Source of the DNA: Thermoplasmatales archaeon
Lineage (GTDB): Archaea > Thermoplasmatota > Thermoplasmata > Methanomassiliicoccales > Methanomethylophilaceae
Assembly (NCBI GenBank): GCA_012520845.1
Contig: JAAYNL010000019.1
Span: 1 to 64,000, forward strand
DNA: 64,000 nucleotides
Direction of reading: 5' to 3'
Under the pieces are notes generated by a model that saw nothing but the letters and a program-made list of their open reading frames with translations, searched no databases and was not told where the DNA came from. Below are positions 24,862 to 34,024 of the stretch, one piece after another (positions within the stretch are counted from its first letter, which is position 1; each line of letters opens with the position of its first letter). The position numbers were made by a program, and so were the translations under genes.

Positions 24862-26073
24862 TCAGAATTCATCCGAGAGCAGGAAATCCTCGACGAACCT
24901 CAGATGGCGGATGCCTCTGCGCGACATGTCCAAAGGATCCATGGACACCAAGTATTTCGGACGGTTGTCGTCTATCGCCTCCAGGGACCTGAATTCCCTT
25001 TCCTCCGAACCGCCAAGCATGTAGCATACTTGAAAATAGCTCGTTTCCCCATCCTTTTCGGCAACGAAATCCACCTCGTGCCCACCGATTTTCCCTATAC
25101 TGACCCTGTACCCACGCGCGACGAGCTCGTTATGGGCGACCGTTTCCAATATGGCGCCGATGTCCAGCTCGCGCCTGGACAATCTGGTACCGAAGAACCC
25201 AGGATCGGTCAGGTAATACTTTTCCAGCGTCGCCAAATGTTTCTTCCCTTTGAGGTCGTACCTCCCGACGCGGTTCACCAACAGCGACGATACCAGATAC
25301 CCCACGTACGAATAGAGCGCGTCCGCGGAAACCTCCCTGCCCTGGGACCTGAGGAACTTGCGGACGGAGTTGGCCGAAAATATTTTGGAGGTGTTATCGA
25401 CCATGAACCCCACTATGCGCTCCAACAAATCGATGTTGGAGACGCCCGCCCTCTGCACCACGTCCTTGTACACGATGGCGGTGAACGTATCGTTCAGATA
25501 TTGTACGGTGGGGCCCCCCGGGGGAAAGGCGAAGCGATGGGGCATCCCGCCGTATTTGAGGTAATCCCCGAACGGGTCTTCCATGACGATGCCCCTCAGC
25601 CGCGTGAGCGCCAGCGATTCCCTGTACGTAAACGGCATGACCTTGAACGTCACTGCCCTGCCCGTGAGCACAGTGGAAAGCTCACCGGGGAGAAGGGCCC
25701 CCCCGGAACCCGTGACGAATATGCTGCAGCCATGTTCCGCCCTGAGGGCATTCAACGCTTTCTCGAACCCCGGGACGTTGTGCACTTCGTCCAGGAACAG
25801 ATATGGCGTGCCCGTGGCCGGCAACAAACCGGAAAGCGTTTCGTACAACTCTTTCCAGGTTCCGATGTCGGCGTATTCGCCGAACTCCAGGTTCAGCCGC
25901 ACTAAGGATTCCTCCGGGACGCCCGAATCGGCCAACTCCCGGTAAATTTGGCCGAGCATCACGGATTTCCCCGACCTGCGCACGCCCGCCAGGATTTTTA
26001 TGAGGTCCGTATGGTAGAACGGGCGTATCCTCTCCAGATACATTTCCCGTTTCAACATCGGTTGCCCTTCCAT
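24862..26073 (-). CDS. AAA ATPase with DUF4143 domain (copy 2)
   Basis: 403 residues: Walker A AGVRRSGKSVML, Walker B LFLDEVHNVPGFE, sensor FVTGSGGALLPGEL, and the C-terminal DUF4143 region with GGHEVDFVAEKDG...YFQVCYMLGG. A PD-(D/E)XK-like core is suggested but unproven. It is only moderately similar to copy 1, so this is not a recent duplication. Two identical 16-bp palindromes precede it (26105-26120 and 26144-26159). Those palindromes differ in sequence from copy 1's repeats but have nearly the same spacing. Confidence 0.85.
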   Translation of the reverse strand: MEGQPMLKREMYLERIRPFYHTDLIKILAGVRRSGKSVMLGQIYRELADSGVPEESLVRLNLEFGEYADIGTWKELYETLSGLLPATGTPYLFLDEVHNVPGFEKALNALRAEHGCSIFVTGSGGALLPGELSTVLTGRAVTFKVMPFTYRESLALTRLRGIVMEDPFGDYLKYGGMPHRFAFPPGGPTVQYLNDTFTAIVYKDVVQRAGVSNIDLLERIVGFMVDNTSKIFSANSVRKFLRSQGREVSADALYSYVGYLVSSLLVNRVGRYDLKGKKHLATLEKYYLTDPGFFGTRLSRRELDIGAILETVAHNELVARGYRVSIGKIGGHEVDFVAEKDGETSYFQVCYMLGGSEEREFRSLEAIDDNRPKYLVSMDPLDMSRRGIRHLRFVEDFLLSDEF

Positions 26074-26104
26074 AGGGAAGCATCGCCGAATGTATTAAAA
26101 AAGT

Positions 26105-26159
26105 TTCCGACGAATCGGAATAATTTCAAAAAAATGGTTTTCATTCCGACGAATCGGAA
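26105..26159. repeat. Two identical 16-bp palindromes before ATPase copy 2
   Basis: TTCCGACGAATCGGAA at 26105-26120 and again at 26144-26159, 39 bp apart. Each is a dyad TTCCGA-N4-TCGGAA. They lie 31-86 bp upstream of the ATPase start, with AT-rich sequence between. A dimeric regulator could bind both on one helical face. Confidence 0.7.
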
Positions 26160-26175
26160 AAACTTTGACAATGCT

Positions 26176-28800
26176 TCACTCGGGGAAGACCATCCTCCGC
26201 AGGACGGTCTGGAGTATGCCGCCGTTCCTGACGTAGTCCATCTCCGCCGGCACGTCCACCCTGGACACGGCGTGGAACGTCATCTTCTTGCCGTCCCTGT
26301 ACGCCGTGACCTCGACGCGGGACCTCGGGGACATCCCGGAAAGGGATATGTCGAAGATTTCCCTGCCGGTCAGGCCGAGGGACCCTGCGTCCTGACCCTC
26401 CTCGAACTGCAGCGGGACGATGCCCATGCCGATCAGGTTGGACCTGTGGATCCTCTCGAAGGACTCGGCCATGACCGCCCTGACGCCAAGGAGCAGCGGC
26501 CCCTTGGCGGCCCAGTCCCTGGAGCTGCCCGTGCCGTATTCCTTCCCGGCGATGACCACGAGGGGCGTCCTCTCCTCGGCGTACGCCTCGGACGTCTCGA
26601 AAATCGTGCCCTCCCTGCCGCTGGGCAGGTGGACGGACGCGCTGCCCTCCTTCCCCGGGACCATGGCGTTCCTGAGCCTGACGTTGGCGAAAGTGCCGCG
26701 GGCCATGACCTCGTGGTTGGCCCTCCTGGCGCCGTATGAGTTGAACTCCGCTGGTTTCACGCCCTTGGACATGAGGTATTTCCCGGCGTCGGATTCCTTG
26801 CCGAAGGAGCCCGCGGGGGAGATGTGGTCCGTGGTGATTGAATCGCCAAGGACGGCCAGCGCCCTGGCGCCGCGGACGTCCCTTATCCCCGGCTCGTCGG
26901 AGATGTCCTCGAAGAACGGCGGGTTCCTGATGTATGTGCTGGAATCGTCCCACTCGAACAGGGGCCCGACGGGGGCCTTCACGGCCTTCCACTTCTCCGA
27001 CCCCTCGAAGACGTCGGCGTAACCCCTGGCGTAGCTCCCGGGGGTGACGTGCTTGGTTATCGCCTCGCGGATCTCGTCGGACGTGGGCCAGACGTCCCTG
27101 AGGTAGACGTCCTTCCCGCCCGCCCTGCCCAACGGCTCGGACGTCAGGTCGATGTCTACCCTGCCGGCGATCGCCAACGCCACGACGAGGGGCGGCGAGG
27201 CCAGGTAGTTCGCCTTGACGTCGGCGTGGATCCTGCCCTCGAAGTTCCTGTTGCTGGACGCCACGGCGGCGGCCACGAGGCCGCCCGCGTTGATGGCTTC
27301 CGAGACGCCGGGGTTCAGCGGGCCGCTGTTCCCTATGCAGGTCATGCACCCGTAGCCGGTTACGTGGAACCCCAGTTCCTCCAGGCTTTCCATCAACCCC
27401 GCGGAGGAGAGGTACTCTGTGACGGCCCTGGACCCCGGGGACAGCGACGTCTTGACGTGGGCGGGCGGCCTGAGCCCGAGGGCGGCGGCCTTCTTCGCCA
27501 CCAGGCCCGCGGCCACCATGACGGAGGGGTTGGCGGTGTTCGTGCATGACGTTATCGACGCTATCGCGATGGAGCCGTCGGCGAGGCCGCCGTGCTCCCT
27601 CCTCGATTCGACGCCGAAGGATTTCAGCGTCTCGGCGAAGGATTCCGCCAGCTTTGGCAACGGGATCCTGTCCTGGGGCCTTTTGTGGCCGGCGAGGGAC
27701 GGGACCACCGTGGACAGGTCCAGCTCGATCGTCTCGCTGTATTCCGCCTCGCCCTCGTACCAGAGCCCCTGCTCCCTGGCGTAGGCCTCCACGATTTCTA
27801 TGTGTCCCGGATCCCTGCCGGTGAGCCTCAGGAACTCGATGGTCTTCCCGTCGATGGGGAAGAAGCCCATGGTCGCCCCGTACTCGGGGCCCATGTTGGC
27901 TATGGTGGCCCTGTCGGCCAGGTCGAGCTTGCCGTAACCAGGGCCGCAGAACTCGACGAACTTGCCGACGACGCCGCGTTCCCTGAGGATCTCTACGATC
28001 GTCAGCACGAGGTCGGTGGCGGTAACGCCCTCGGACAGCTCGCCGACCAGCCTGAACCCGACGACCTCCGGGATCTTCATGTAGCAGGGTTGGCCAAGCA
28101 TCACCGCTTCGGCCTCTATGCCGCCGACGCCCCAGCCAACGACGCCCAGGCCGTTGATCTGGGTGGTGTGGGAGTCCGTGCCGAAGCAGGAGTCGGGGTA
28201 TGCGACGGCGCCGTCTGGGCCGTCCTTCACGTGGACCAGCGGCGACAGGTACTCCAGGTTGACCTGGTGGCATATGCCCTTTCCCGGGGGGACCACCCTG
28301 AAGTTGGAGAAGGAGCCCTGGGCCCATTTGAACAGTGCGTACCTCTCGGCGTTCCTGCCGAAATCCAATTCCTCGTTGAGCCCCAGCGCGTCCGGTGAAC
28401 CGGCGTGGTCCACGTGTATGGAGTGGTCGATCACCAGGTCGACCGGGATGAGGGGGTTCACCAGGGACGGGTCCAACCCGAAATCGTCCAGGCAGGCCCT
28501 CATGGACGCCAGGTCGACTATGGCCGGGCCGCCGGTGAGGTCCTGGAGCAGGACCCTGGCCGGTATGAACGGGATCTCCCCCTCCTTGTCGGAGTCCGGG
28601 GACCACGACGCTATGGCGGCGACGTCGTCGTCCGTGATGAGGCGGCCGTCCCTTTGCCTGAGGAGGGATTCCACCAGCACCTTTATCGAATAGGGCATCC
28701 TGCCCAAATCCCCGATCACGCCCCGACGCTCCAGCTCGCGCAGGCTGTGCACCTTGATTTTCCGCCCGCCGGCCTTGATTGTGACGATGCCTTTCCCCAT
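26176..28800 (-). CDS. acnA: Aconitate hydratase (AcnA type)
   Basis: 874-residue [4Fe-4S] hydro-lyase interconverting citrate and isocitrate. Cluster Cys motifs are present: SCTNT and GCMTCIGNSG. Other blocks are DSCFGTDSHTTQINGLG, the swivel-domain ARGTFANVRLRN, and EYGTGSSRDWAAKG near the C terminus. The single-chain, full-length AcnA/IRP architecture is bacterial-like. The start at 28800 (MGKGIVTIK) is preferred to the longer frame. With an isocitrate-type dehydrogenase at 4-5.5 kb it supports an oxidative route to 2-oxoglutarate. Confidence 0.95.
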   Translation of the reverse strand: MGKGIVTIKAGGRKIKVHSLRELERRGVIGDLGRMPYSIKVLVESLLRQRDGRLITDDDVAAIASWSPDSDKEGEIPFIPARVLLQDLTGGPAIVDLASMRACLDDFGLDPSLVNPLIPVDLVIDHSIHVDHAGSPDALGLNEELDFGRNAERYALFKWAQGSFSNFRVVPPGKGICHQVNLEYLSPLVHVKDGPDGAVAYPDSCFGTDSHTTQINGLGVVGWGVGGIEAEAVMLGQPCYMKIPEVVGFRLVGELSEGVTATDLVLTIVEILRERGVVGKFVEFCGPGYGKLDLADRATIANMGPEYGATMGFFPIDGKTIEFLRLTGRDPGHIEIVEAYAREQGLWYEGEAEYSETIELDLSTVVPSLAGHKRPQDRIPLPKLAESFAETLKSFGVESRREHGGLADGSIAIASITSCTNTANPSVMVAAGLVAKKAAALGLRPPAHVKTSLSPGSRAVTEYLSSAGLMESLEELGFHVTGYGCMTCIGNSGPLNPGVSEAINAGGLVAAAVASSNRNFEGRIHADVKANYLASPPLVVALAIAGRVDIDLTSEPLGRAGGKDVYLRDVWPTSDEIREAITKHVTPGSYARGYADVFEGSEKWKAVKAPVGPLFEWDDSSTYIRNPPFFEDISDEPGIRDVRGARALAVLGDSITTDHISPAGSFGKESDAGKYLMSKGVKPAEFNSYGARRANHEVMARGTFANVRLRNAMVPGKEGSASVHLPSGREGTIFETSEAYAEERTPLVVIAGKEYGTGSSRDWAAKGPLLLGVRAVMAESFERIHRSNLIGMGIVPLQFEEGQDAGSLGLTGREIFDISLSGMSPRSRVEVTAYRDGKKMTFHAVSRVDVPAEMDYVRNGGILQTVLRRMVFPE

Positions 28801-28938
28801 CTTCGCACCTGCCCGGTTATATGGGGAGGATATATCAAATGTGACGCTTGGGCGCGTCCGTCGCAAACGACCGCGTTTCGTCAATCGACGTAACCAGACT
28901 TCGTCAATTATTTATACGGTCCGCACATAGGTGTAGGC

Positions 28939-29631
28939 GTGACCAGCGATTTTGCCGAGAAGGTGGCCGGGGAAATCACCCTGTCGAGGGACCCTGGCTC
29001 AACCATGAGGAAGTGGAGGGACGAATTCGGCGCGTCCCAGCACGCCCTGGCTGAATCGATGGGCGTCTCCCATTCCGTGGTCAGCGACTACGAGTCCGGC
29101 CGGCGCAGGTCCCCTGGGGTGGCGTTCGTCAAGAACTACGTCACCTCGCTGATCCGGATGGACGAGGAGAACGGCAGCCCGGTCGCCTCGAGGTACGCCC
29201 CGGCGGCGAGGGCGGAATGCATCATCGCCATGGAGGAGTTCCCCGCCGACGTCCCGATGGCCGACTTCGTCGCCGCCATCGGGGGCGAGTGCTGTGACTG
29301 CGTCCTGCCGGACAAAGCGCTGAAGGGGTACACCATAGTGGATTCCCTGAAAGCGATAATGACCCTCGGCTCCAACGACTACCTCTGCCTGTACGGGTGG
29401 AGCACGGAAAGGGCGCTGATTTTCACGGACGTGCATTACGGCAGGTCGCCGATGGTGGCCATAAGGGCGCATCCGCTGTCGCCGGCGATGGTCGTGTACC
29501 AGAAACCGGACAACGTCGACCCGCTGGCGATCAAACTGTCGAAATTGGAGGGCATCCCCCTGGTGAGCACCATGATGGGGGTGCCGGAGATAATCGAGAA
29601 CCTAAAGAGATTCGAGGAAGGGATATGGTGA
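28939..29631 (+). CDS. XRE-type helix-turn-helix regulator of the mevalonate-entry operon
   Basis: 230 residues. The helix-turn-helix lies at about residues 30-58 ([25 protein letters not shown] split over the two helices), followed by a long C-terminal domain of unknown ligand. Such genes precede HMG-CoA synthase in many archaea. GTG start at 28939, with a TATA box (ATTTATACGG) about 25-30 bp upstream, so the mRNA is probably leaderless. It overlaps the HMG-CoA synthase start by 7 bp. Inferred role: control of isoprenoid/membrane-lipid synthesis. Confidence 0.8.
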   Translation: MTSDFAEKVAGEITLSRDPGSTMRKWRDEFGASQHALAESMGVSHSVVSDYESGRRRSPGVAFVKNYVTSLIRMDEENGSPVASRYAPAARAECIIAMEEFPADVPMADFVAAIGGECCDCVLPDKALKGYTIVDSLKAIMTLGSNDYLCLYGWSTERALIFTDVHYGRSPMVAIRAHPLSPAMVVYQKPDNVDPLAIKLSKLEGIPLVSTMMGVPEIIENLKRFEEGIW

Positions 29632-30677
29632 AGGTAGGGATAGTGAGCTACGGGGCATACGTGCCCAGGTACAGGATAACGCCCGAGGAGATCGGCAAAG
29701 TCTGGGGCGTCGACGGGAAAGGCATGGGGAGGGGGCTCTACATCCTCGAGAAGTCGGTGCCCCACCCGGACGAGGACGTCGCCACGATAGCGACGGAGGC
29801 CGCCAGGAACATGTTGGCCAGGACCAGCGTCCCGGCCGACAGGATCGGCGCCCTGTACGTCGGTTCGGAATCGCACCCGTACGCCGTGAAACCAACGGCG
29901 ACGATTGTCGCGACGGCCATCGGCGCCTCGCCTAGGATGACCGCCGCCGACCTGGAGTTCGCCTGCAAGGCCGGGACCGCCGGCATACAGGTTTCGATGG
30001 GTCTCGTGGGCTCCGGCATGGCGGAGTACGCCGTGGCGATAGGGGCGGACACGTCCCAGGGCGCGCCCGGCGACGCCCTGGAGTATTCGGCGTCCGCCGG
30101 CGGCGCGGCCTACCTGATCGGCAAAAAAGACCTGATCGCCGTGATCAACAAGACCGTCAGCTACACCACCGACACCCCCGATTTCTGGAGGAGGGAGGGT
30201 CAGCCCTACCCGACCCACGCGGGGAGGTTCACCGGGGAGCCGGCCTATTTCAGGCATATCAACGCCGCGGCGAAGATGATGATGGAGGACGTGGGCACCC
30301 AGCCGTCCGACTACCAATACGCCGTGTTCCACCAGCCCAACGGGAAATTCCCGACCAGGGTCGCGGCCGGCCTCGGTTTCACCGAGGAACAGGTGCAGAC
30401 CGGCCTGCTGACGCCCCGCATAGGCAACACCTACAGCGGCGCGGTGCCCATCGGCCTGGCGGCCGTCCTGGACGTGGCGAAGCCCGACGACAGGATATTC
30501 GTCGTGGCCTACGGGTCCGGCGCGGGCAGCGACGCCTTCGACATAACCGTCACGGACGGGATACTGGAGTACGACAGGGACGCGGCCCCGACCGTGTCCA
30601 AGCTGATAGAGGACCCGGTTTACCTGGACTACGCCAGTTACGCGAAGTTCAAGGGCAAAATCGTGATGCAGGAGTGA
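29625..30677 (+). CDS. Hydroxymethylglutaryl-CoA synthase
   Basis: 350-residue archaeal HMG-CoA synthase condensing acetyl-CoA with acetoacetyl-CoA in the mevalonate pathway. Catalytic residues are visible: Glu82 in GSESHP, Cys114 in EFACKAGT, and the His in FHQPNGKFP. The next two genes encode the thiolase and the DUF35 scaffold that form a channelling complex with this enzyme in methanogens. ATG at 29625, overlapping the regulator. Confidence 0.95.
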   Translation: MVKVGIVSYGAYVPRYRITPEEIGKVWGVDGKGMGRGLYILEKSVPHPDEDVATIATEAARNMLARTSVPADRIGALYVGSESHPYAVKPTATIVATAIGASPRMTAADLEFACKAGTAGIQVSMGLVGSGMAEYAVAIGADTSQGAPGDALEYSASAGGAAYLIGKKDLIAVINKTVSYTTDTPDFWRREGQPYPTHAGRFTGEPAYFRHINAAAKMMMEDVGTQPSDYQYAVFHQPNGKFPTRVAAGLGFTEEQVQTGLLTPRIGNTYSGAVPIGLAAVLDVAKPDDRIFVVAYGSGAGSDAFDITVTDGILEYDRDAAPTVSKLIEDPVYLDYASYAKFKGKIVMQE

Positions 30678-30681
30678 TTGT

Positions 30682-31848
30682 ATGAGGGAAGTAGCAGTGA
30701 TAGGCGTCGGGATGACGAAATTCGGCGAGCTTTGGGACAGTTCCTTCAGGGACATCGGCCTGAAGGCTGGGATGTTGGCCATCGAGGACGCCGGCCTTTC
30801 CGGCGACGAGATCGACGGCATGTTCATCGGGAACATGGCCTCCGGCCGTTTCATAGACCAGCACCACATCGGCGCGCTGATCGCCGATTACTCCGGCATG
30901 GCCTCGAACCACGTGCCCGCCACCAGGGTGGAGGCGGGCGGGGCCTCCGGCGGGATGGCCTTCCGCCAGGGCGTCATGGCCGTAGCGTCCGGCATGCACG
31001 ACATGGTCATCGTCGGCGGCGCGGAAAAGATGACCGACGTGGACGACCCCTCGTCCAACGCCATCATCGACTCCACCGCCGACCAGCAGTGGGAGTCGTC
31101 CATGGGCGCCACGATGGCGTCCCTCCACGCGATGATCGCGAAGAGGTGCATCCACGAAGGCATGGCGACCCGCGAGGAAATCGCCGCGGTGTCCGTGAAC
31201 AGCCACGCCAACGCCGTGGACAACCCCAACGCCCAGTTCAGGAGGGCGACCAAGATCGAATCGGTCATAAGATCCAGCGCCGTCGCCGAGCCGCTGGGGA
31301 TGTTCGACTGCGCCCCCATCTCCGACGGGGCCGCAGCCGTCGTCCTCTGCCCCCTCGAGGACGCGAAGAAGCACACGGACAAACCCGTCAAGGTGGCCGC
31401 GGTTTCCCAGGCGAGCGACACGCTGGCCCTGTTCCAGAGGAACAGTATCCTGTCCTTCGCGGCGACCAGGGTCGCGGCCGAGAGGGCGTACGCCCGGGCG
31501 GGCATATCCGCCAAGGACGTGTCCGTGGCGGAAGTGCACGACAACTACACCATATCCGGCATACTGGCCGCCCAGGACCTGGGCCTCTTCAAGAAGGGTG
31601 AGGCGGGCAAGGCCTTCCTGGAGGGCGTCACCCTCACCGGCGGCAAGATGCCCATCAACACCTCCGGCGGGCTGAAGGCCCAGGGGCACCCCATCGGCGC
31701 CACCGGGGTGGCGCAAATCGTCGAACTGACGCACCAGATGAGGGGCACCGCCGACAAAAGGCAGATAGCCAAGCCGAGATACGGCCTGGCCCAGAACGTG
31801 GGCGGCACCGGCTCCGCCGTCACCGTCAGCATACTGGAGGCGATCTGA
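30682..31848 (+). CDS. Thiolase of the HMG-CoA synthase complex, with the nucleophilic Cys position replaced by Gly
   Basis: 388-residue SCP2/archaeal-type thiolase, expected to make acetoacetyl-CoA for the adjacent HMG-CoA synthase. The HDN motif (VHDNYTISG), GGLKAQGHPIGATG and the terminal NVGGTGS are intact. The segment that normally reads EAACASGG with the acyl-accepting Cys reads EAGGASGG here; the codon at 30940-30942 is GGG, so residue 87 is Gly. The frame is otherwise sound. Either catalysis differs, another residue substitutes, or this is a structural partner. It lies between HMG-CoA synthase and DUF35, overlapping the latter by 1 bp. Confidence 0.85.
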   Translation: MREVAVIGVGMTKFGELWDSSFRDIGLKAGMLAIEDAGLSGDEIDGMFIGNMASGRFIDQHHIGALIADYSGMASNHVPATRVEAGGASGGMAFRQGVMAVASGMHDMVIVGGAEKMTDVDDPSSNAIIDSTADQQWESSMGATMASLHAMIAKRCIHEGMATREEIAAVSVNSHANAVDNPNAQFRRATKIESVIRSSAVAEPLGMFDCAPISDGAAAVVLCPLEDAKKHTDKPVKVAAVSQASDTLALFQRNSILSFAATRVAAERAYARAGISAKDVSVAEVHDNYTISGILAAQDLGLFKKGEAGKAFLEGVTLTGGKMPINTSGGLKAQGHPIGATGVAQIVELTHQMRGTADKRQIAKPRYGLAQNVGGTGSAVTVSILEAI

Positions 31849-32252
31849 TGGCTTCCGTCGCGAGGGAATGGAGGGAGATCCCCGGCAGGTACAACACCGT
31901 CGGGACGAAATGCGGCGCCTGCGGGAAAATCTACTTCCCGGCGCGCTCGCTCTGCCCCAAGTGCAGGAGGGCGAGCGTCGGGAAGATGGAGAGGTACGAC
32001 ATCTCCGAGGAGGGCGAGGTCTACACCTTCTCCGTCGTGCACGACGCCCCGGACGCCAACATGAGGATGAAGCCCTACGCCGTCGGCATGGTCAAGACCA
32101 CGGACGGCGTGCTCCTGACCGGGCAGATAGTCGACATAGACCCCCACAGGATCGAGATAGGCATGCCCGTCCGCACCGTCCTCAGGAAAATCTACGAGGA
32201 CGGGGAGAGCGGGGTCATCCACTACGGCTTCAAGTTCGTGCCGAAGTGGTGA
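31848..32252 (+). CDS. DUF35 Zn-ribbon/OB-fold protein of the thiolase-HMGCS complex
   Basis: 134 residues: a zinc ribbon (CGACGKIYFPARSLCPKC) followed by an OB fold (GEVYTFSVVHDAP...GMPVRTVLRKI). In methanogens this protein bridges thiolase and HMG-CoA synthase and binds the CoA arm so the intermediate is passed directly. Last gene of the four-gene operon. Confidence 0.92.
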   Translation: MASVAREWREIPGRYNTVGTKCGACGKIYFPARSLCPKCRRASVGKMERYDISEEGEVYTFSVVHDAPDANMRMKPYAVGMVKTTDGVLLTGQIVDIDPHRIEIGMPVRTVLRKIYEDGESGVIHYGFKFVPKW

Positions 32253-32261
32253 GCCGCCCAG

Positions 32262-32280
32262 CAAACCCCTTATTTTTTTT
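32262..32280 (+). terminator. Terminator after the mevalonate-entry operon
   Basis: CAAACCCCTTA then eight T residues, 10 bp after the DUF35 stop. On the other strand the same T-run encodes the final Lys-Lys-stop of Cgi121. Confidence 0.5.
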
Positions 32281-32731
32281 CCAATTCCAACATGGCGACG
32301 GCCTCCAGCGCCAGGTCGGCCGGGTCGAGGCCGAGCGGGTTCCCGATGCCGAGGGCGGCCAGCTTCCCGTCGGAGGAGGCGATGACGGAATCGTCCCTTT
32401 CCATGCCGATGTCGGAAAGGTCGTAGTCGCCGTCGCCGGATAGCACCGCGCCCATCGGTTTCCCGCGCACCGGGTCCATGAGCGGCTTCGCCACTTGGAT
32501 CTGCCTCTCACCGGCGGCATAGAGTATCGTTTCCATGGCGGGCGTCCTGGATCTGTTCCAGCCACCCTCGAAGGCCCTCTCGGCGTGGAGACGCGCCGAA
32601 ACGATATGGTCGGGGCCGCACACCTTCGCCGCGTCGAACAGGACGGCGTCGATGCCCCTGGCGGAGAAATAAGCTACTATCTCCGCGGGCTCCGCGTCCC
32701 CCACCAAACCCATGGCGATCGGGCCTGCCAT
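32270..32731 (-). CDS. cgi121: KEOPS complex subunit Cgi121
   Basis: 153 residues with the family landmarks CGPDHIVSARLHAERAF and ETILYAAGERQIQVA. Cgi121 binds the tRNA 3' end and Bud32 in KEOPS, which makes t6A37 on ANN-decoding tRNAs. Other KEOPS genes are not in the window. It converges with the mevalonate operon. Confidence 0.85.
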   Translation of the reverse strand: MAGPIAMGLVGDAEPAEIVAYFSARGIDAVLFDAAKVCGPDHIVSARLHAERAFEGGWNRSRTPAMETILYAAGERQIQVAKPLMDPVRGKPMGAVLSGDGDYDLSDIGMERDDSVIASSDGKLAALGIGNPLGLDPADLALEAVAMLELEKK

Positions 32732-33091
32732 GCGTCCTGCAACGGCTGGCCGACTTAAGCATATTCCCGGGAAGCTGCCGTAGATTGGACCGGCGAAGGC
32801 CCGGCGTGTTTTCTGGGACGTGGATGCATGGGCGCATTCGAAAACCGAGACGGCCGATTTTGATTAAGGCATGGTTGGTCATATTGCTAAAAAATCAATT
32901 TTTGTTTAATTATAATATGACAATTTCTTGTTTTCAAGGCATCTTGTAACAGTACGGTGTTGGAAAAGGCGCTATGTATCGGATACGGCCAAAACAGTCG
33001 GTGACGTCGTTCAGAAATTGAAAGGCGGTTCCCACGGCAAACAGTTTATGAACTGGTTCACGGTACACGTGGCTAAGAACCTTGTGATATC
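32732..33091. other. Intergenic region before thrB
   Basis: About 360 bp without a convincing gene. Its middle (32886-32925) is strongly A/T-rich, with AAAAAATCAATTTTT and TTTAATTATAATAT. A plus-strand frame after it has a short protein-like segment (TVGDVVQKLKGGS, about 32996-33034) that could be a remnant of a lost gene, but I cannot identify it. Confidence 0.3.
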
Positions 33092-34024
33092 ATGGGCGAA
33101 TGGGTCAGGGTCGCCGCCCCGGCGACGATTTCCAACATAGGTGCGGGCTTCGACGTTTTCGGGATGGCGCTCGGCAACCCATGCGACATCGTCGAGGGGA
33201 GAATCGTCGATTCCGGCATTGCCATAACCGGCGTTTCCGGTCCCGGTTCCGAAGGGATACCCCAAGACCCGGCAAAGAATTCCGCCGGCATTGCCGCCGC
33301 CGCCGTGCTCAAAAAATACAAAGCGGAATTTGGCATCGAGATTAGAATCAAAAAAGGGATAAGGCCGTGCAGCGGGATCGGTTCCTCCGGGGCCTCCGCC
33401 GCGGGAGGGGCATTCCTGGCGAACGTCCTCGCCGGGGGCAAACTCACGCCCACGGAAGTCGTGGAATGCGCCGCCAGGTCCGAGGAGGTCACCTCCGGCG
33501 GTTTCCACGCCGACAACGTCGCACCGTGCGTCATCGGCGGTTTCACCGCAATAAGGTCCTACGACCCGTTGGAAATCGTTTCCGTGAATCCGCCCGCCAA
33601 CCTCGGCGTCGCAGTGGCCATGCCGGACGTGCTGGTCCCCACCAAGGAATCGAGGTTGGTTCTTCCCAAGGAAATCCCAGTCAGGGACGCGGTCTTCCAC
33701 TTCGGCCACGTCGCATCCATGGTCCATGCGATGCACGTCGGCGACATACGGCTGATAGGGCGCTCCGTAGCCGATGCCGTGTTCGAGCCTGCCAGGGCCA
33801 AACTCGTGCCCCACCTCAGGGAGGCCGAGGCCAGGGCCGTGGAACTCGGTGCGGTCGCTTCCTTCATGGGCGGTTCCGGGCCATGCGTCATATCCTTCTT
33901 CGACAAGTCGTCGACGGACGGCAACGCCATCACCGAGGGCGTCAGATCCGTCTTCACCGACAACGGGGTAAAATGCGATGCCTGGGTCACCGGTTGGGGG
34001 CACGGGTGCGAGGTGATTGAATGA
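33092..34024 (+). CDS. thrB: Homoserine kinase
   Basis: 310-residue GHMP kinase phosphorylating homoserine for threonine synthesis. N-terminal VAAPATISNIGAGFDVFG, the ATP-binding PCSGIGSSGASAAGGA, and the late GSGPCVISF mark the family. Its stop overlaps the thrC start by 4 bp. Confidence 0.95.
   Translation: MGEWVRVAAPATISNIGAGFDVFGMALGNPCDIVEGRIVDSGIAITGVSGPGSEGIPQDPAKNSAGIAAAAVLKKYKAEFGIEIRIKKGIRPCSGIGSSGASAAGGAFLANVLAGGKLTPTEVVECAARSEEVTSGGFHADNVAPCVIGGFTAIRSYDPLEIVSVNPPANLGVAVAMPDVLVPTKESRLVLPKEIPVRDAVFHFGHVASMVHAMHVGDIRLIGRSVADAVFEPARAKLVPHLREAEARAVELGAVASFMGGSGPCVISFFDKSSTDGNAITEGVRSVFTDNGVKCDAWVTGWGHGCEVIE

Noticed and set aside
32271-32280. T8 tract as a pure terminator
   Set aside because: On the minus strand these bases encode the Lys-Lys end of Cgi121, so conservation of the tract alone would not prove a terminator; kept only as a moderate call together with the upstream motif.
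32928-33140. Small plus-strand frame of 70 codons
   Set aside because: No homology recognised, overlaps the thrB start in another frame, and no ribosome site; possibly a remnant only.
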